Source: Clostridia bacterium BRH_c25 (GTDB lineage Bacteria > Bacillota_A > Clostridia > Lutisporales > Lutisporaceae). From it: 44,717 nt of DNA. Of the stretch, positions 17,029-24,633 are shown in pieces (position 1 is the stretch's first letter; every line of letters starts with the position of its first letter). The stretch spans positions 1-44,717 of the forward strand of contig LOES01000239.1 of assembly GCA_001515955.1 (NCBI GenBank). Reading direction: 5' to 3'. A model generated the notes under the pieces. It saw only the letters and a program-made list of their open reading frames with translations. It had not been told where the DNA came from and searched no databases. The position numbers and the translations under genes are program-made.

Positions 17029-17066
17029 ATAAAGAATGTATTTGAACATATTTGGAGGTGATCCAC

Positions 17067-17843
17067 ATGTCGATCCATATAGTCCTGTGTGAGGACAAGC
17101 AGGTTATATTGAACAATATCAAGACAAGCCTTGAAAAGGTTATAAAACAAAACGGCATTGATGCAAAAATAAGCTTTACGACTGATAATCCCAAAAGGAT
17201 AATAGAGTACGCCAGACAATATGTTCAAGGTATTAATGCATACTTCCTTGATATAAATCTGGGTACCAATATGAATGGATTAGAATTGGCAAAACAAATC
17301 AGAAGTCATGACCCATACTGCTATATCACCTTTGTTACAGGTCACCCGGAGCTGTGCATGACAGTTTTCAAGTATCATATCGAGGCTTTTGAATATCTTA
17401 TCAAGCCCGTATCTTACCAAGCTCTTGAAGAGTGTATGCTTTCAATAAACAAGCACTACACCAACTATCAGAATTATCAGAAGCATAATAAAGGCGCAAT
17501 TATTAAAATCAGGTCAGGAAACTGTGATTATACTTTAGAGCTTCACAATATAATATATGTGGAATCGATTAATCAGAAGCTTGTAGTACATACAAGAAAT
17601 CGAAACATAGAATTCTTCGGATACCTGAAGGATATTATCAACGAACTCAATAAAAGCGGAGAGTACTTCTACCGATGTCACAGGTCATATATAATTAATG
17701 TTAATCATGTAAAAGAAGTGAATTATAAGGACTCATACATTATAATGTCCAGTGATGAAAAATGCTATATGTCAAGACAGCAGAAAAGCGAAATAAAGGA
17801 AGTACTGGATAGGATGGTACAAGAAAATGCTGATTTTATATAA
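17067..17843 (+). CDS. LytTR-family response regulator (AgrA/VirR-like)
   Basis: The 258-residue protein has a receiver domain (about 1-125) with the acidic pair in VLCEDKQ, the phosphoacceptor aspartate in AYFLDINLG (about D62), the T/S switch region YITFVTGH and the lysine in EYLIKPVS. A LytTR DNA-binding domain (about 150-255) follows, with NIIYVESINQKLVVHT, YFYRCHRSYIINVNHVKEV and a C-terminal helix. This is the AgrA/VirR architecture, which activates promoters carrying direct repeats. The ATG at 17067 has GGAGGTG six bases upstream. The kinase gene overlaps its 3' end by 17 bases. Together with agrB and agrD on the opposite strand it forms an agr-like quorum-sensing system. Confidence 0.94.
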   Translation: MSIHIVLCEDKQVILNNIKTSLEKVIKQNGIDAKISFTTDNPKRIIEYARQYVQGINAYFLDINLGTNMNGLELAKQIRSHDPYCYITFVTGHPELCMTVFKYHIEAFEYLIKPVSYQALEECMLSINKHYTNYQNYQKHNKGAIIKIRSGNCDYTLELHNIIYVESINQKLVVHTRNRNIEFFGYLKDIINELNKSGEYFYRCHRSYIINVNHVKEVNYKDSYIIMSSDEKCYMSRQQKSEIKEVLDRMVQENADFI

Positions 17844-19122
17844 GATATTTATCAACACAATGGCAATAGTGATCTTCATGTATTTGGCGCAGGCATTGTA
17901 CAGCTTTCAAAGAGACAGGAAAGTACTATGGAGCTTTATCATAATTACAGCTTTAGGCAATAATTTACTTGTATATATGGACAAGTATATTGGAATGGGC
18001 TTGCGTGCTCTGTTAGTACTGCTATTTATGATGCTGATGTCTTATTTTGTGTTGAAGCTCAACATACTACAGTCAATTGTATCAAACATCACCAACATGA
18101 TTGCCCTTGCTGTTGGTGATTTATCTGCTGTACTTATAATGGTCAATATTTATGGCTATACTCTTGAAGGTATAAAATCAAATATATTGCTGTCTTTAAC
18201 CTCTGATTTAGTAATATACGGGACAGTAATAATAATCATATTTCTTATAAGACTTGTTAAACAGACTCAGGAAATGACAGACAAGTATAAACGGAGTATA
18301 AGTATAAAGACATCACTTTATATGTTTGCAACTTTTATAGTAATTATTGTTAACTATTCAATATATGCATACTTCATGGGAGTGGTAGACAAAAGCATAA
18401 TACTGATAAATGTTGCAATTATGTGGATGTATCTTATACTAAGCCTCTATATCAATTTTACCAATAGTGCACTGGCATTAAAAGAGCAGCAGTATGACCA
18501 GCAGCAGGACTATATCAGAACGATAGACAGCCTGATAAATGATTTCAGAAGACTTAAGCACAGCTATGCCAATACCATATACAGCTTTTACGGGTATATT
18601 CAGGAGAATGATTTACAGGGATTAAAGTCCTACTATTCAGAGGTAATGGACGAGACAAAAAAAATGGACAGCAATCTGCTTCTGGCTCTGCAGCGGATAA
18701 AGGTATACGCAATATTCGGACTGCTGTGGAACAAGATAAATGAAGCCGAAAGCAGAGGAATAAAAGTGGGGGTCCAGGTCATAAACGAGGTGTATGAAGC
18801 GGGGATGAAGCTTACCGATCTCTGCGAGGTGCTTGGGAACTATCTTGACAATGCAATTGACGCGGCAGCGGCTTCGGAGATAAAGAAAATAAATATCAGC
18901 CTGACTGATGAGGATGGATACCTGACAATAAAAGTTGAAAATACTTATGAAGGAGTCTTGGATGTGAAGAAAATTCAGCGGAAAGGCTTTTCCACTAAAG
19001 GGGACAACCGGGGATTCGGTTTGACAATAACCAATCAGATATTGTCCAGATATGCAAATGTATTGCACAACACATCTGCAGAGGATAACATATTCAAGCA
19101 GGAGCTTGTAATAAAAAAATAA
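17827..19122 (+). CDS. AgrC-like GHKL sensor histidine kinase
   Basis: The 431-residue protein has about six N-terminal membrane segments (residues 5-215), as in AgrC-type peptide receptors. A dimerisation/histidine region follows with RRLKHSYANTIYSFYGYI (phospho-acceptor His in LKHSYAN). A GHKL ATPase domain follows: N box LCEVLGNYLDNAIDAA and G box KGDNRGFGLTITNQIL. It would sense the exported cyclic peptide and phosphorylate the LytTR regulator. Its start ATG lies inside the regulator gene (17-base overlap), so translation is coupled. The order regulator then kinase is the reverse of S. aureus agrC-agrA. It is convergent with agrD-agrB, with a shared bidirectional terminator. Confidence 0.93.
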   Translation: MLILYKIFINTMAIVIFMYLAQALYSFQRDRKVLWSFIIITALGNNLLVYMDKYIGMGLRALLVLLFMMLMSYFVLKLNILQSIVSNITNMIALAVGDLSAVLIMVNIYGYTLEGIKSNILLSLTSDLVIYGTVIIIIFLIRLVKQTQEMTDKYKRSISIKTSLYMFATFIVIIVNYSIYAYFMGVVDKSIILINVAIMWMYLILSLYINFTNSALALKEQQYDQQQDYIRTIDSLINDFRRLKHSYANTIYSFYGYIQENDLQGLKSYYSEVMDETKKMDSNLLLALQRIKVYAIFGLLWNKINEAESRGIKVGVQVINEVYEAGMKLTDLCEVLGNYLDNAIDAAAASEIKKINISLTDEDGYLTIKVENTYEGVLDVKKIQRKGFSTKGDNRGFGLTITNQILSRYANVLHNTSAEDNIFKQELVIKK

Positions 19123-19148
19123 GAGCACAATTTTGTGCTCTTATTTTT
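19115..19148. terminator. Bidirectional terminator between kinase and agrD
   Basis: GAGCACAA and TTGTGCTC (19123-19140) form a stem. TTATTTTT follows on the + strand, and TTATTTTTTTATT on the - strand. Confidence 0.85.
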
Positions 19149-19152
19149 GGGA

Positions 19153-19290
19153 TTAGTCTGCTTTTATTAGTGATTCCGGCATTTTTGGCTCTCTGAGCAA
19201 CCATGCATAACATGCCATTGATGATGTACTTGCTATTAACAGAGCCAAGGTACTGATAAGAACCATTAGTGGTTTAAGGAATCTTTTCAT
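19153..19290 (-). CDS. agrD: AgrD-like cyclic lactone autoinducer peptide precursor
   Basis: This 45-codon gene encodes a precursor with the AgrD plan. An amphipathic, basic N-terminal leader (MKRFLKPLMVLISTLALL) comes first. The signalling core ASTSSMACYAWL is followed by an acidic, proline-containing tail (REPKMPESLIKAD) that matches the conserved E-P-x-x-P-x-S-L pattern. By analogy AgrB should cleave after the ring and join Cys27 to the carboxyl of Leu31, giving a five-residue ring C-Y-A-W-L with a short N-terminal tail of unknown length. The ATG has GGAGAGG seven bases upstream, lying inside the 3' end of agrB. The stop of agrB is only two bases away. The gene is too short for routine ORF calling, but its position and motif make it secure. 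Confidence 0.93.
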   Translation of the reverse strand: MKRFLKPLMVLISTLALLIASTSSMACYAWLLREPKMPESLIKAD

Positions 19291-19292
19291 TT

Positions 19293-19910
19293 CTATACCT
19301 CTCCTTTATTGTTTATTCTAATACCCACACCGTACATGCTGCCTGCCAGCTTGTAAGTTACGGGCAGTATCAAAACTGATTCAAACAACGTAGCAAAAAC
19401 TATTATTGAAGAAACCGGTGTACCTCTGTTGTATAGAGCAGCCGCATATAATATCACAACTGTGATGCAGGACATCAGCTTAAGCTTCCTTCGCAATTTA
19501 CTGCTTGCGATGGGTCTTTCCTCGGTGTCGGCAGGTGCGTATTTCAGTACTGCTGCAAAGCATAGGGCAAATATAAAGCTTATAGCATAAATATTCAAAT
19601 TCACTGTCATCCCAAGATATATAACACAAGAGAAAAACAATGTGCTTGCAGGAAGGCATGTCCATTCCCGCTTCGCATGAACCCCGGAGGCAAAGGATCT
19701 TAATGCACCGAAGCTCACAAATGCTACAAGGAAATATTTGAATACGTTCAGAAGAATTGCCAGAATAAATATAATAATCATCTTGTATGAGTTTGCTATA
19801 AATACAGCAATTCCGTAGTTTATTTCAGCAAGCTTCTCTTCTGACAAATCATCCAAGTGTGCTGCGATAACTGTTGTGATTTTTGCGCTCATTCTTTCGG
19901 GAAATTCCAT
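19293..19910 (-). CDS. agrB: AgrB-like autoinducer-processing endopeptidase
   Basis: The 205-residue integral membrane protein belongs to the accessory gene regulator B family. These are cysteine endopeptidases that remove the C-terminal tail of AgrD and help form the thiolactone. The catalytic pair is present in RSFASGVHAKREWTC, at His78 and Cys85, the same positions as in S. aureus AgrB (77 and 84). About five hydrophobic segments follow the N-terminal amphipathic part. The ATG at 19910 has AAGGA seven bases upstream. agrD follows two bases after its stop, and its ribosome site is embedded in the agrB end. A TATAAT lies about 35 bases upstream on the - strand. The signal made by agrBD should feed the convergent kinase and regulator. 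Confidence 0.93.
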   Translation of the reverse strand: MEFPERMSAKITTVIAAHLDDLSEEKLAEINYGIAVFIANSYKMIIIFILAILLNVFKYFLVAFVSFGALRSFASGVHAKREWTCLPASTLFFSCVIYLGMTVNLNIYAISFIFALCFAAVLKYAPADTEERPIASSKLRRKLKLMSCITVVILYAAALYNRGTPVSSIIVFATLFESVLILPVTYKLAGSMYGVGIRINNKGEV

Positions 19911-20003
19911 AAAATCAATCCTTCATATAAGCAATTGAACTATTATAAGCTCTACTTAAATTCTAGAGATATATGAATAGCAGTACAATAGGCTTTATAT
20001 GAA

Positions 20004-20040
20004 TTGCCGTAATTAATATATAAAATGTAGAAATTTGCCG
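20004..20040 (-). promoter_or_regulatory. Direct repeat upstream of agrB, candidate LytTR binding sites
   Basis: On the - strand, TTCGGCAAATTTC and TTACGGCAATTCA share CGGCAA(A)TT and start 31 bases apart, about three helical turns. They lie roughly 95-130 bases upstream of the agrB start. LytTR regulators bind paired direct repeats, so these could be the sites through which the regulator activates agrBD. The spacing is longer than the classic agr spacing, so this is tentative. Confidence 0.3.
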
Positions 20041-20099
20041 AAAAAGCAAAAAAACATACCGTTCACCGTAAATAAACTAGAAAAATGTAGAATAATAGG

Positions 20100-20273
20100 T
20101 TACTCCGTCAGATCCTCAACGGGTATACTCATAACTTCATTATTTGACAACAGCTTTACCTGGGCTGTTGCATCACCTTTAACAACATTCTCAATCCATA
20201 CCGGTGAATTCTTGTAGGTTACTTCAATGATACCTTTGGAGTTGATTATTTCCTCTGCTCTTTTTATATCCAT
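20100..20273 (-). CDS. sspH: Small acid-soluble spore protein, H type
   Basis: The 57-residue protein begins MDIKRAEEIINSKGIIEVTY and continues with SPVWIENV, then ends SIPVEDLTE. This matches the SspH family throughout: MDIxRAxEI, the IEVTYxxxPVWIE core and the terminal VPVEEL-like motif. SASPs of this type accumulate in the developing forespore. The start has a near-perfect ribosome site AAGGAGGTGATGTA. A candidate sigma-G promoter lies 20-50 bases upstream. The gene was too short for common ORF cut-offs. It lies upstream of agrB on the same strand and diverges from the cyanophycin genes, and it shows that the organism is a spore former. Confidence 0.93.
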   Translation of the reverse strand: MDIKRAEEIINSKGIIEVTYKNSPVWIENVVKGDATAQVKLLSNNEVMSIPVEDLTE

Positions 20274-20281
20274 TACATCAC

Positions 20282-20323
20282 CTCCTTTTCACATATTATG
20301 CTGATGAAAAGGAGAATTAATGC
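20282..20323 (-). promoter_or_regulatory. Candidate sigma-G promoter of sspH, within a ribosome-site-masking inverted repeat
   Basis: On the - strand, GCATT (20323-20319) and CATAATA (20300-20294) are 18 bases apart. The -10 fits the sigma-G form CATnnTA; the -35 has one mismatch. An inverted repeat, CTCCTTTTCA / TGAAAAGGAG (20314-20305 and 20291-20282), brackets the -10. In a longer transcript it would pair with the sspH ribosome site. A transcript begun at this promoter would lack the upstream arm. Confidence 0.5.
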
Positions 20324-20425
20324 GAAAATACGGCTGAATTATTAAAATGGATATATTTTTCTTTTTTGTTTAACATGTAATACATTTTTAGATATTATTT
20401 TTGGAATATTAAAATATGTGCAGAA

Positions 20426-20459
20426 TGTGAAAAAAACAGACCTTTTCACACTTCTGTTT
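20426..20459. other. Overlapping inverted repeats upstream of cphB
   Basis: TGTGAAAA (20426) / TTTTCACA (20443) and AAAACAG (20433) / CTGTTTT (20453) are interleaved inverted repeats, so only one hairpin can form at a time. They lie about 50-80 bases before the cyanophycinase start. A related perfect palindrome is found at 24429. They could be an operator or a leader structure. Confidence 0.3.
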
Positions 20460-20506
20460 TCTTAGTGCGTGTCACACAAAAAATTGTTCTGGAAAGGGAT
20501 ACGATA

Positions 20507-21325
20507 ATGCCTGAAACTGAAAGGGGAAGCCTTGTAATAATAGGCGGAGCAGAGGATAAGAGAGCTGACAAAGCAATACTTAAAGAAGTAATAAAATTAG
20601 CAGGGGGTGAAAGCTCACATATAGCCTTGATTACCACAGCGACAAACAGTCCGGAGGAAGCAGGCCTGGAATACAAAAAGCTTTTTGGTGAGCTGGGAGC
20701 GGGAAGTGTTATATCAATTAATATCACAGACAGGGAATGTGCAAACAATATTGAGGGCTTGAAGGTTCTCAATGATGCTACCTGCATCTTTTTTGTGGGC
20801 GGTGACCAGTTGAGGATTTCAAGTATATTAGGAGGCACTGAAGTTCACAGAATTATAAGAGAGCTGTATGAAGAGGGCAGAGTAATTGCCGGAACCAGCG
20901 CAGGAGCTTCTATGATGAGTGAGATAATGGTTGTGGAAGGCAGAGATGAGGAAGCACCAAGAAAATGCACACTTAAAATGGCTCCGGGAATGGATCTTCT
21001 GGCAGGTGTGATCATAGACCAGCATTTTAACCAGAGGGGAAGAATTGGAAGATTACTGGCAGCAGTGGCACAAAATCCAAGCATTATTGGAATTGGCATT
21101 GATGAAGATACGGCAATGATAGTGAACAAAAACCTTGAGTTCCGGGTCAAAGGCTCTGGAGTAGTAACGGTTGTGGATGGCAGGGATATATCATTTACAA
21201 ATATATCCGAGCAATATCCGGATGATCCTCTTGCCATAACAAATGTAAAAATCCACATTTTGCCAAAGGACTATGGGTTTAATTTGATAAAAAAACAGGA
21301 AATAATAAAAAAGACTTCAAATTAA
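20507..21325 (+). CDS. cphB: Cyanophycinase
   Basis: The 272-residue serine peptidase of family S51 degrades cyanophycin (multi-L-arginyl-poly-L-aspartate) to beta-aspartyl-arginine dipeptides. The opening GSLVIIGGAEDK, FFVGGDQLRI, the nucleophile elbow AGTSAGASMMS (about Ser131), GVIIDQHFNQRGRIGRLLAAV and GIGIDEDTA are diagnostic. No export signal is present, in keeping with intracellular cyanophycin granules. I chose the ATG at 20507, with GGAAAGG nine bases upstream; a GTG at 20465 would add 14 unlikely residues. cphA follows after 143 bases with structured RNA potential between them, so the degradative and synthetic genes may be tuned separately within one transcript. Confidence 0.95.
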   Translation: MPETERGSLVIIGGAEDKRADKAILKEVIKLAGGESSHIALITTATNSPEEAGLEYKKLFGELGAGSVISINITDRECANNIEGLKVLNDATCIFFVGGDQLRISSILGGTEVHRIIRELYEEGRVIAGTSAGASMMSEIMVVEGRDEEAPRKCTLKMAPGMDLLAGVIIDQHFNQRGRIGRLLAAVAQNPSIIGIGIDEDTAMIVNKNLEFRVKGSGVVTVVDGRDISFTNISEQYPDDPLAITNVKIHILPKDYGFNLIKKQEIIKKTSN

Positions 21326-21432
21326 AATTCTTGTACTAAGGAAGTCTATTTTGAAACTCGCTTACGGGGCATAACAGATTAATGAAGAAAGGATGCCCCT
21401 GCTCGTTATAAAAAAGACTTCAAAATAAAAAG
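21303..21432 (+). promoter_or_regulatory. Alternative-hairpin spacer between cphB and cphA with flanking direct repeats
   Basis: Near-identical segments ATAAAAAAGACTTCAAA occur at 21304-21320 and 21408-21423. GAAGTCT at 21341-21347 is complementary to AGACTTC in both copies (21312-21318 and 21415-21421), so two exclusive stems are possible. The larger one encloses a second hairpin, GGGGCAT (21366) / ATGCCCC (21393). The first stem ends in ATTTTG and could weakly terminate. The architecture resembles an attenuator, but nothing shows what would switch it. Confidence 0.4.
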
Positions 21433-21468
21433 AAAGACATTTTTCAAAAAATACAAGGAGGAAGAATT

Positions 21469-24096
21469 GTGATTATTGTAAGCAGTCATGCTTATCAAGG
21501 GAAAAACATTTACAGCTATAAACCTGTGGTGAAGTTGGTAGTTGACTTAGGCAAGCATGCTGACATTCCGACTAGAGACATAGAGGGCTTTAATGATACT
21601 CTTCAGGAACTTCTGCCGGGTTTGAGGAAGCACTGCTGTTGCAGGGGGTATGAGGGAGGTTTTCTTGAAAGACTTCGGGAGGGAACATATTTTGCACATG
21701 TAATCGAACACATTGCAATTGAACTGCAAGCCAGGCTGGGCTATGATATAAAATATGGAAAGACAAGAGAAACAGGCAAAAAAGGCATTTACAATATTAT
21801 TTATGGATATGAAAATGAGTATGCGGGCATAGAATCGGGAAAGCTCGCAGTGGAAATCATGGAAGGGATACTGGCAGGCGAGCTGCCGGATGTAAATAGA
21901 AGATTGGAAGTAATAAGGAAGGTTTGTATTGCAACGGATTTTGGTGCGAGTACTGCTGCAATTGCAAAAGAAGCAAGGGAAATGGACATACCCATACTGC
22001 GAATAGGAGATGGAAGTATTCTGCAGTTGGGGTATGGAAAGCATCAAAAAAGGATTGAGGCAACACTCACAGAGAATGCAAGCTGTGTATCGGTTGATAT
22101 TGCTTGCAACAAGGAGCTTACAAAAAGCATACTTCATGAGTATGGAATACCTGTTCCGGCAGGAAAGGTAGTCAAGAGTGAGCAGGAAGCCTTGGAATAC
22201 AGTGAAAAAATAGGATATCCGGTTGTAGTGAAGCCCAATTGCGGAAGTCATGGGAGAGGCGTATCAATAAACCTGAAGAATCCTCAGGAAGTACTGGAGT
22301 CTTATAAAATAGCAAAGGAATATGAGGATACTATTCTGGTGGAAAAATATATTAAGGGCAGCTACTATAGAGTGCTGGTAGTAGGAGATAAGGTCGTGGC
22401 AGCCTCTCATAGGATATCTGCCCATGTAACTGGTGACGGAACAAGTACGGTAACAGAGCTTATTAATAAAGAAAACAGCAGTCCTTTGCGCGGTGAGGGG
22501 CATGAAAAGCCTTTAACAAAGATAAGTATAGACAGAGTAGCAGAGCAGTATCTCAAGAAACAGAACCTGACTCTTGACTATATACCCGGAGAGGGTGAAA
22601 CAGTATATTTGCGTGAGAACGACAATCTCAGCACAGGTGGTGTTGCAATTGATGTTACTGATGAAGTCCATGAGGAAAACAGGAAAGTGATAGCACAGGC
22701 CGTCAGAATAATTGGCTTGGACGTGGCCGGAGTTGATATAAGTACTGTTGATATTTCAAAACCTATAACAGAGGTGGGAGGAGCCATAATTGAAATCAAT
22801 GCCGCACCGGGAATCAGGATGCATCATTATCCGTACAAAGGCACCTCCAGGAATGTGGCAAAGGCTATAGTTGATATGCTGTTTCCAGAGGGCAGCACCA
22901 GCAGAGTGCCTATAGTATCAGTGACGGGAACAAATGGAAAGACAACCACCTCCAGGATGATAGCACATATAATAAGACAGATGGGACGTACTGTGGGGAT
23001 GACCACTACAAGCGGAATTTATGTAAATGATGAGTTGATCAAATATGGTGACAACACCGGCCCGATAAGTGCAAGGACAATATTGATGGATAAAAGAGTT
23101 GAATATGCCGTATTGGAAACTGCCAGAGGAGGAATAGTTAATCGCGGGTTAGGCTATGATATGGCTGATGTTGGCATAGTGACCAATATTACGGAAGACC
23201 ATCTGGGAATTGATGATATTAATACTCTTGAGGATCTGGCCTATGTAAAGTCTTTAGTTGCAGAAGCAGTCAAAGATACCGGTTATGCAGTTTTGAATGC
23301 AGATGACCAATATTGTCTCAGTATGAGAGAAAGGATAAAATCAAATATTATTTTATTCTCTTTGTCAGCTGGAAATGAAGCTGTAAGGAATCATATAGAA
23401 AATGGAGGTATGGCCATATACAGTGATGGCAGCACTATCTTTGTGAATAAAGCAGGGGTAGAGCTTCCCTTTATTGAAGCAAAAGCCATCCCTGCCACAA
23501 TAAATGGAGTATTGAAACACAATATCAGCAATAGTATGGCTGCGATAGCCGGTGCAATAGGGATGGGAATCTCTATCGAAAGTATAATAACGGGACTTTC
23601 AACCTTCAGATGTGATAGCGGCACCAACCCTGGAAGGTTCAATATGCATGATGTCAACGGTATAAAGGTGGTATTGGACTATGGACACAATATTGACGGC
23701 TACAGAGTAGTAATAGACTCACTGGAACAAATGAAGACCGGCCGTCTGATAGGAGTTATTGGGACCCCCGGAGACAGGACTGATTCAAGTACAATAACAA
23801 TAGGAAGTATGTGCGGAAATTGCTTTGACCGGATTTATATCAAGGAGGACAAGGACAAAAGAGGACGTGAGCCGGGAGAAGTAGCAGCTCTGCTGGAGAA
23901 GGGCTGTAAAATGGGAAGCATCAAGCCTTCGGAAATACTGACAGAACTTGCTGAGGAGAAAGCACTGGAAAAAGCGATTCTGGATGCTGTGCCCGGAGAC
24001 ATTGTCATAGTATTCTTTGAAGAATATCAACTAACCCTTGATGTGGTTGAAAGAATGGCAGTAGAGATGTCAAAGGTTCAGCAGATTATAGCATGA
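21469..24096 (+). CDS. cphA: Cyanophycin synthetase
   Basis: The 875-residue enzyme polymerises aspartate and arginine into cyanophycin using ATP. The N-terminal domain contains the HVIEHIAIELQ segment. An ATP-grasp domain (about 215-480) follows with YPVVVKPNCGSHGRGVSINL, ILVEKYIKGSYYRVLVVG and EVGGAIIEINAAPGIRMH, which adds aspartate. The C-terminal Mur-ligase-like domain carries the P-loop VSVTGTNGKTTTSRMIAHI, VLETARGGIVNRG and TNITEDHLG, and adds arginine. Length and domain order agree with bacterial CphA1. The start is a GTG with AAGGAGG 8-9 bases upstream. It lies downstream of cphB, and a small ORF overlaps or directly follows its stop. Cyanophycin would serve as a nitrogen, carbon and energy reserve. 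Confidence 0.96.
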   Translation: MIIVSSHAYQGKNIYSYKPVVKLVVDLGKHADIPTRDIEGFNDTLQELLPGLRKHCCCRGYEGGFLERLREGTYFAHVIEHIAIELQARLGYDIKYGKTRETGKKGIYNIIYGYENEYAGIESGKLAVEIMEGILAGELPDVNRRLEVIRKVCIATDFGASTAAIAKEAREMDIPILRIGDGSILQLGYGKHQKRIEATLTENASCVSVDIACNKELTKSILHEYGIPVPAGKVVKSEQEALEYSEKIGYPVVVKPNCGSHGRGVSINLKNPQEVLESYKIAKEYEDTILVEKYIKGSYYRVLVVGDKVVAASHRISAHVTGDGTSTVTELINKENSSPLRGEGHEKPLTKISIDRVAEQYLKKQNLTLDYIPGEGETVYLRENDNLSTGGVAIDVTDEVHEENRKVIAQAVRIIGLDVAGVDISTVDISKPITEVGGAIIEINAAPGIRMHHYPYKGTSRNVAKAIVDMLFPEGSTSRVPIVSVTGTNGKTTTSRMIAHIIRQMGRTVGMTTTSGIYVNDELIKYGDNTGPISARTILMDKRVEYAVLETARGGIVNRGLGYDMADVGIVTNITEDHLGIDDINTLEDLAYVKSLVAEAVKDTGYAVLNADDQYCLSMRERIKSNIILFSLSAGNEAVRNHIENGGMAIYSDGSTIFVNKAGVELPFIEAKAIPATINGVLKHNISNSMAAIAGAIGMGISIESIITGLSTFRCDSGTNPGRFNMHDVNGIKVVLDYGHNIDGYRVVIDSLEQMKTGRLIGVIGTPGDRTDSSTITIGSMCGNCFDRIYIKEDKDKRGREPGEVAALLEKGCKMGSIKPSEILTELAEEKALEKAILDAVPGDIVIVFFEEYQLTLDVVERMAVEMSKVQQIIA

Positions 24097-24113
24097 TAAG
24101 GCAGGGTGAGAAA

Positions 24114-24278
24114 ATGGATAAAAAGAAGGACAAGAAGACCAGTATAGACTCTTTGGAGGCCTTGACAGATGTGGAAATAGACTACCCATTGGTATATAAA
24201 GACGGTATTGGTCCCTTGGGTGGACGGAATACTACAGAAGAAAGGTATCCAGTAAGTGAAATGGTAGATGATGAATAA
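24114..24278 (+). CDS. Small hydrophilic protein following cphA (unknown)
   Basis: This 54-residue ORF begins MDKKKDKKTSIDSLEALTD and is very rich in charged residues. A lysine-rich head is followed by a middle with PLVYKDGIGPLGG and an acidic end (VSEMVDDE). No membrane segment is present and no family is recognised. The ATG at 24114 has AGGGTGAG seven bases upstream. An earlier in-frame ATG at 24093 overlaps the cphA stop. The tight spacing indicates cotranslation with cphA, so a role in cyanophycin metabolism or granules is possible but unproven. No terminator is obvious directly after it. Confidence 0.6.
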   Translation: MDKKKDKKTSIDSLEALTDVEIDYPLVYKDGIGPLGGRNTTEERYPVSEMVDDE

Positions 24279-24620
24279 TAAGAAAAATTGTTCATGAAAT
24301 TAATGTGCGAAAAGTACTATATGATTCATAGAAATATAGCACTATATTACTATAGAATAGGACTGGATTTTAGTATATAATAATCTATAAACAACAGAAA
24401 AACGACAACATTTTCCAGCATATATCAGATTGTGAAAACTTTTTCACAATTATATTTTCTTAATTGGCATCACGGGAAACAAAACAAATACAATTAGTTT
24501 TGTATTGTAATTAAAGCTTGAAAATCAGTATATTCTGTGATATATTCTATAAGCTAAGACGCCTTTATGGTCGGGCAAATGCTGAAAATAGATTAATAAA
24601 TTCCTTAATATATATTGCAT
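24279..24620. other. Gene-free AT-rich spacer with one strong palindrome
   Basis: No open frame of interest is seen. The main structure is a perfect 10-base inverted repeat with a two-base centre at 24429-24450, ATTGTGAAAA and TTTTCACAAT. It is followed by TATATTTTCTT, so it may be an operator or a weak terminator for the cyanophycin operon. A second hairpin, AATACAA / TTGTATT, lies near 24490-24510. A promoter for the next small gene was not clear. Confidence 0.4.
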
Positions 24621-24633
24621 TGAGGTGGATCAA

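Noticed and set aside
20035..20217. Open frame of 60 codons on the + strand
   Set aside because: It lies antisense to the convincing sspH gene and has no ribosome site or protein-like motif.
21303..21432. Insertion sequence between cphB and cphA
   Set aside because: The direct repeats flank only about 90 bases and there is no transposase frame or long terminal inverted repeat; an RNA structure explains it as well.
24430..24449. Rex operator TTGTGAA-n4-TTCACAA
   Set aside because: The half-sites match, but the spacer here is six bases instead of four, so it does not fit the known site.
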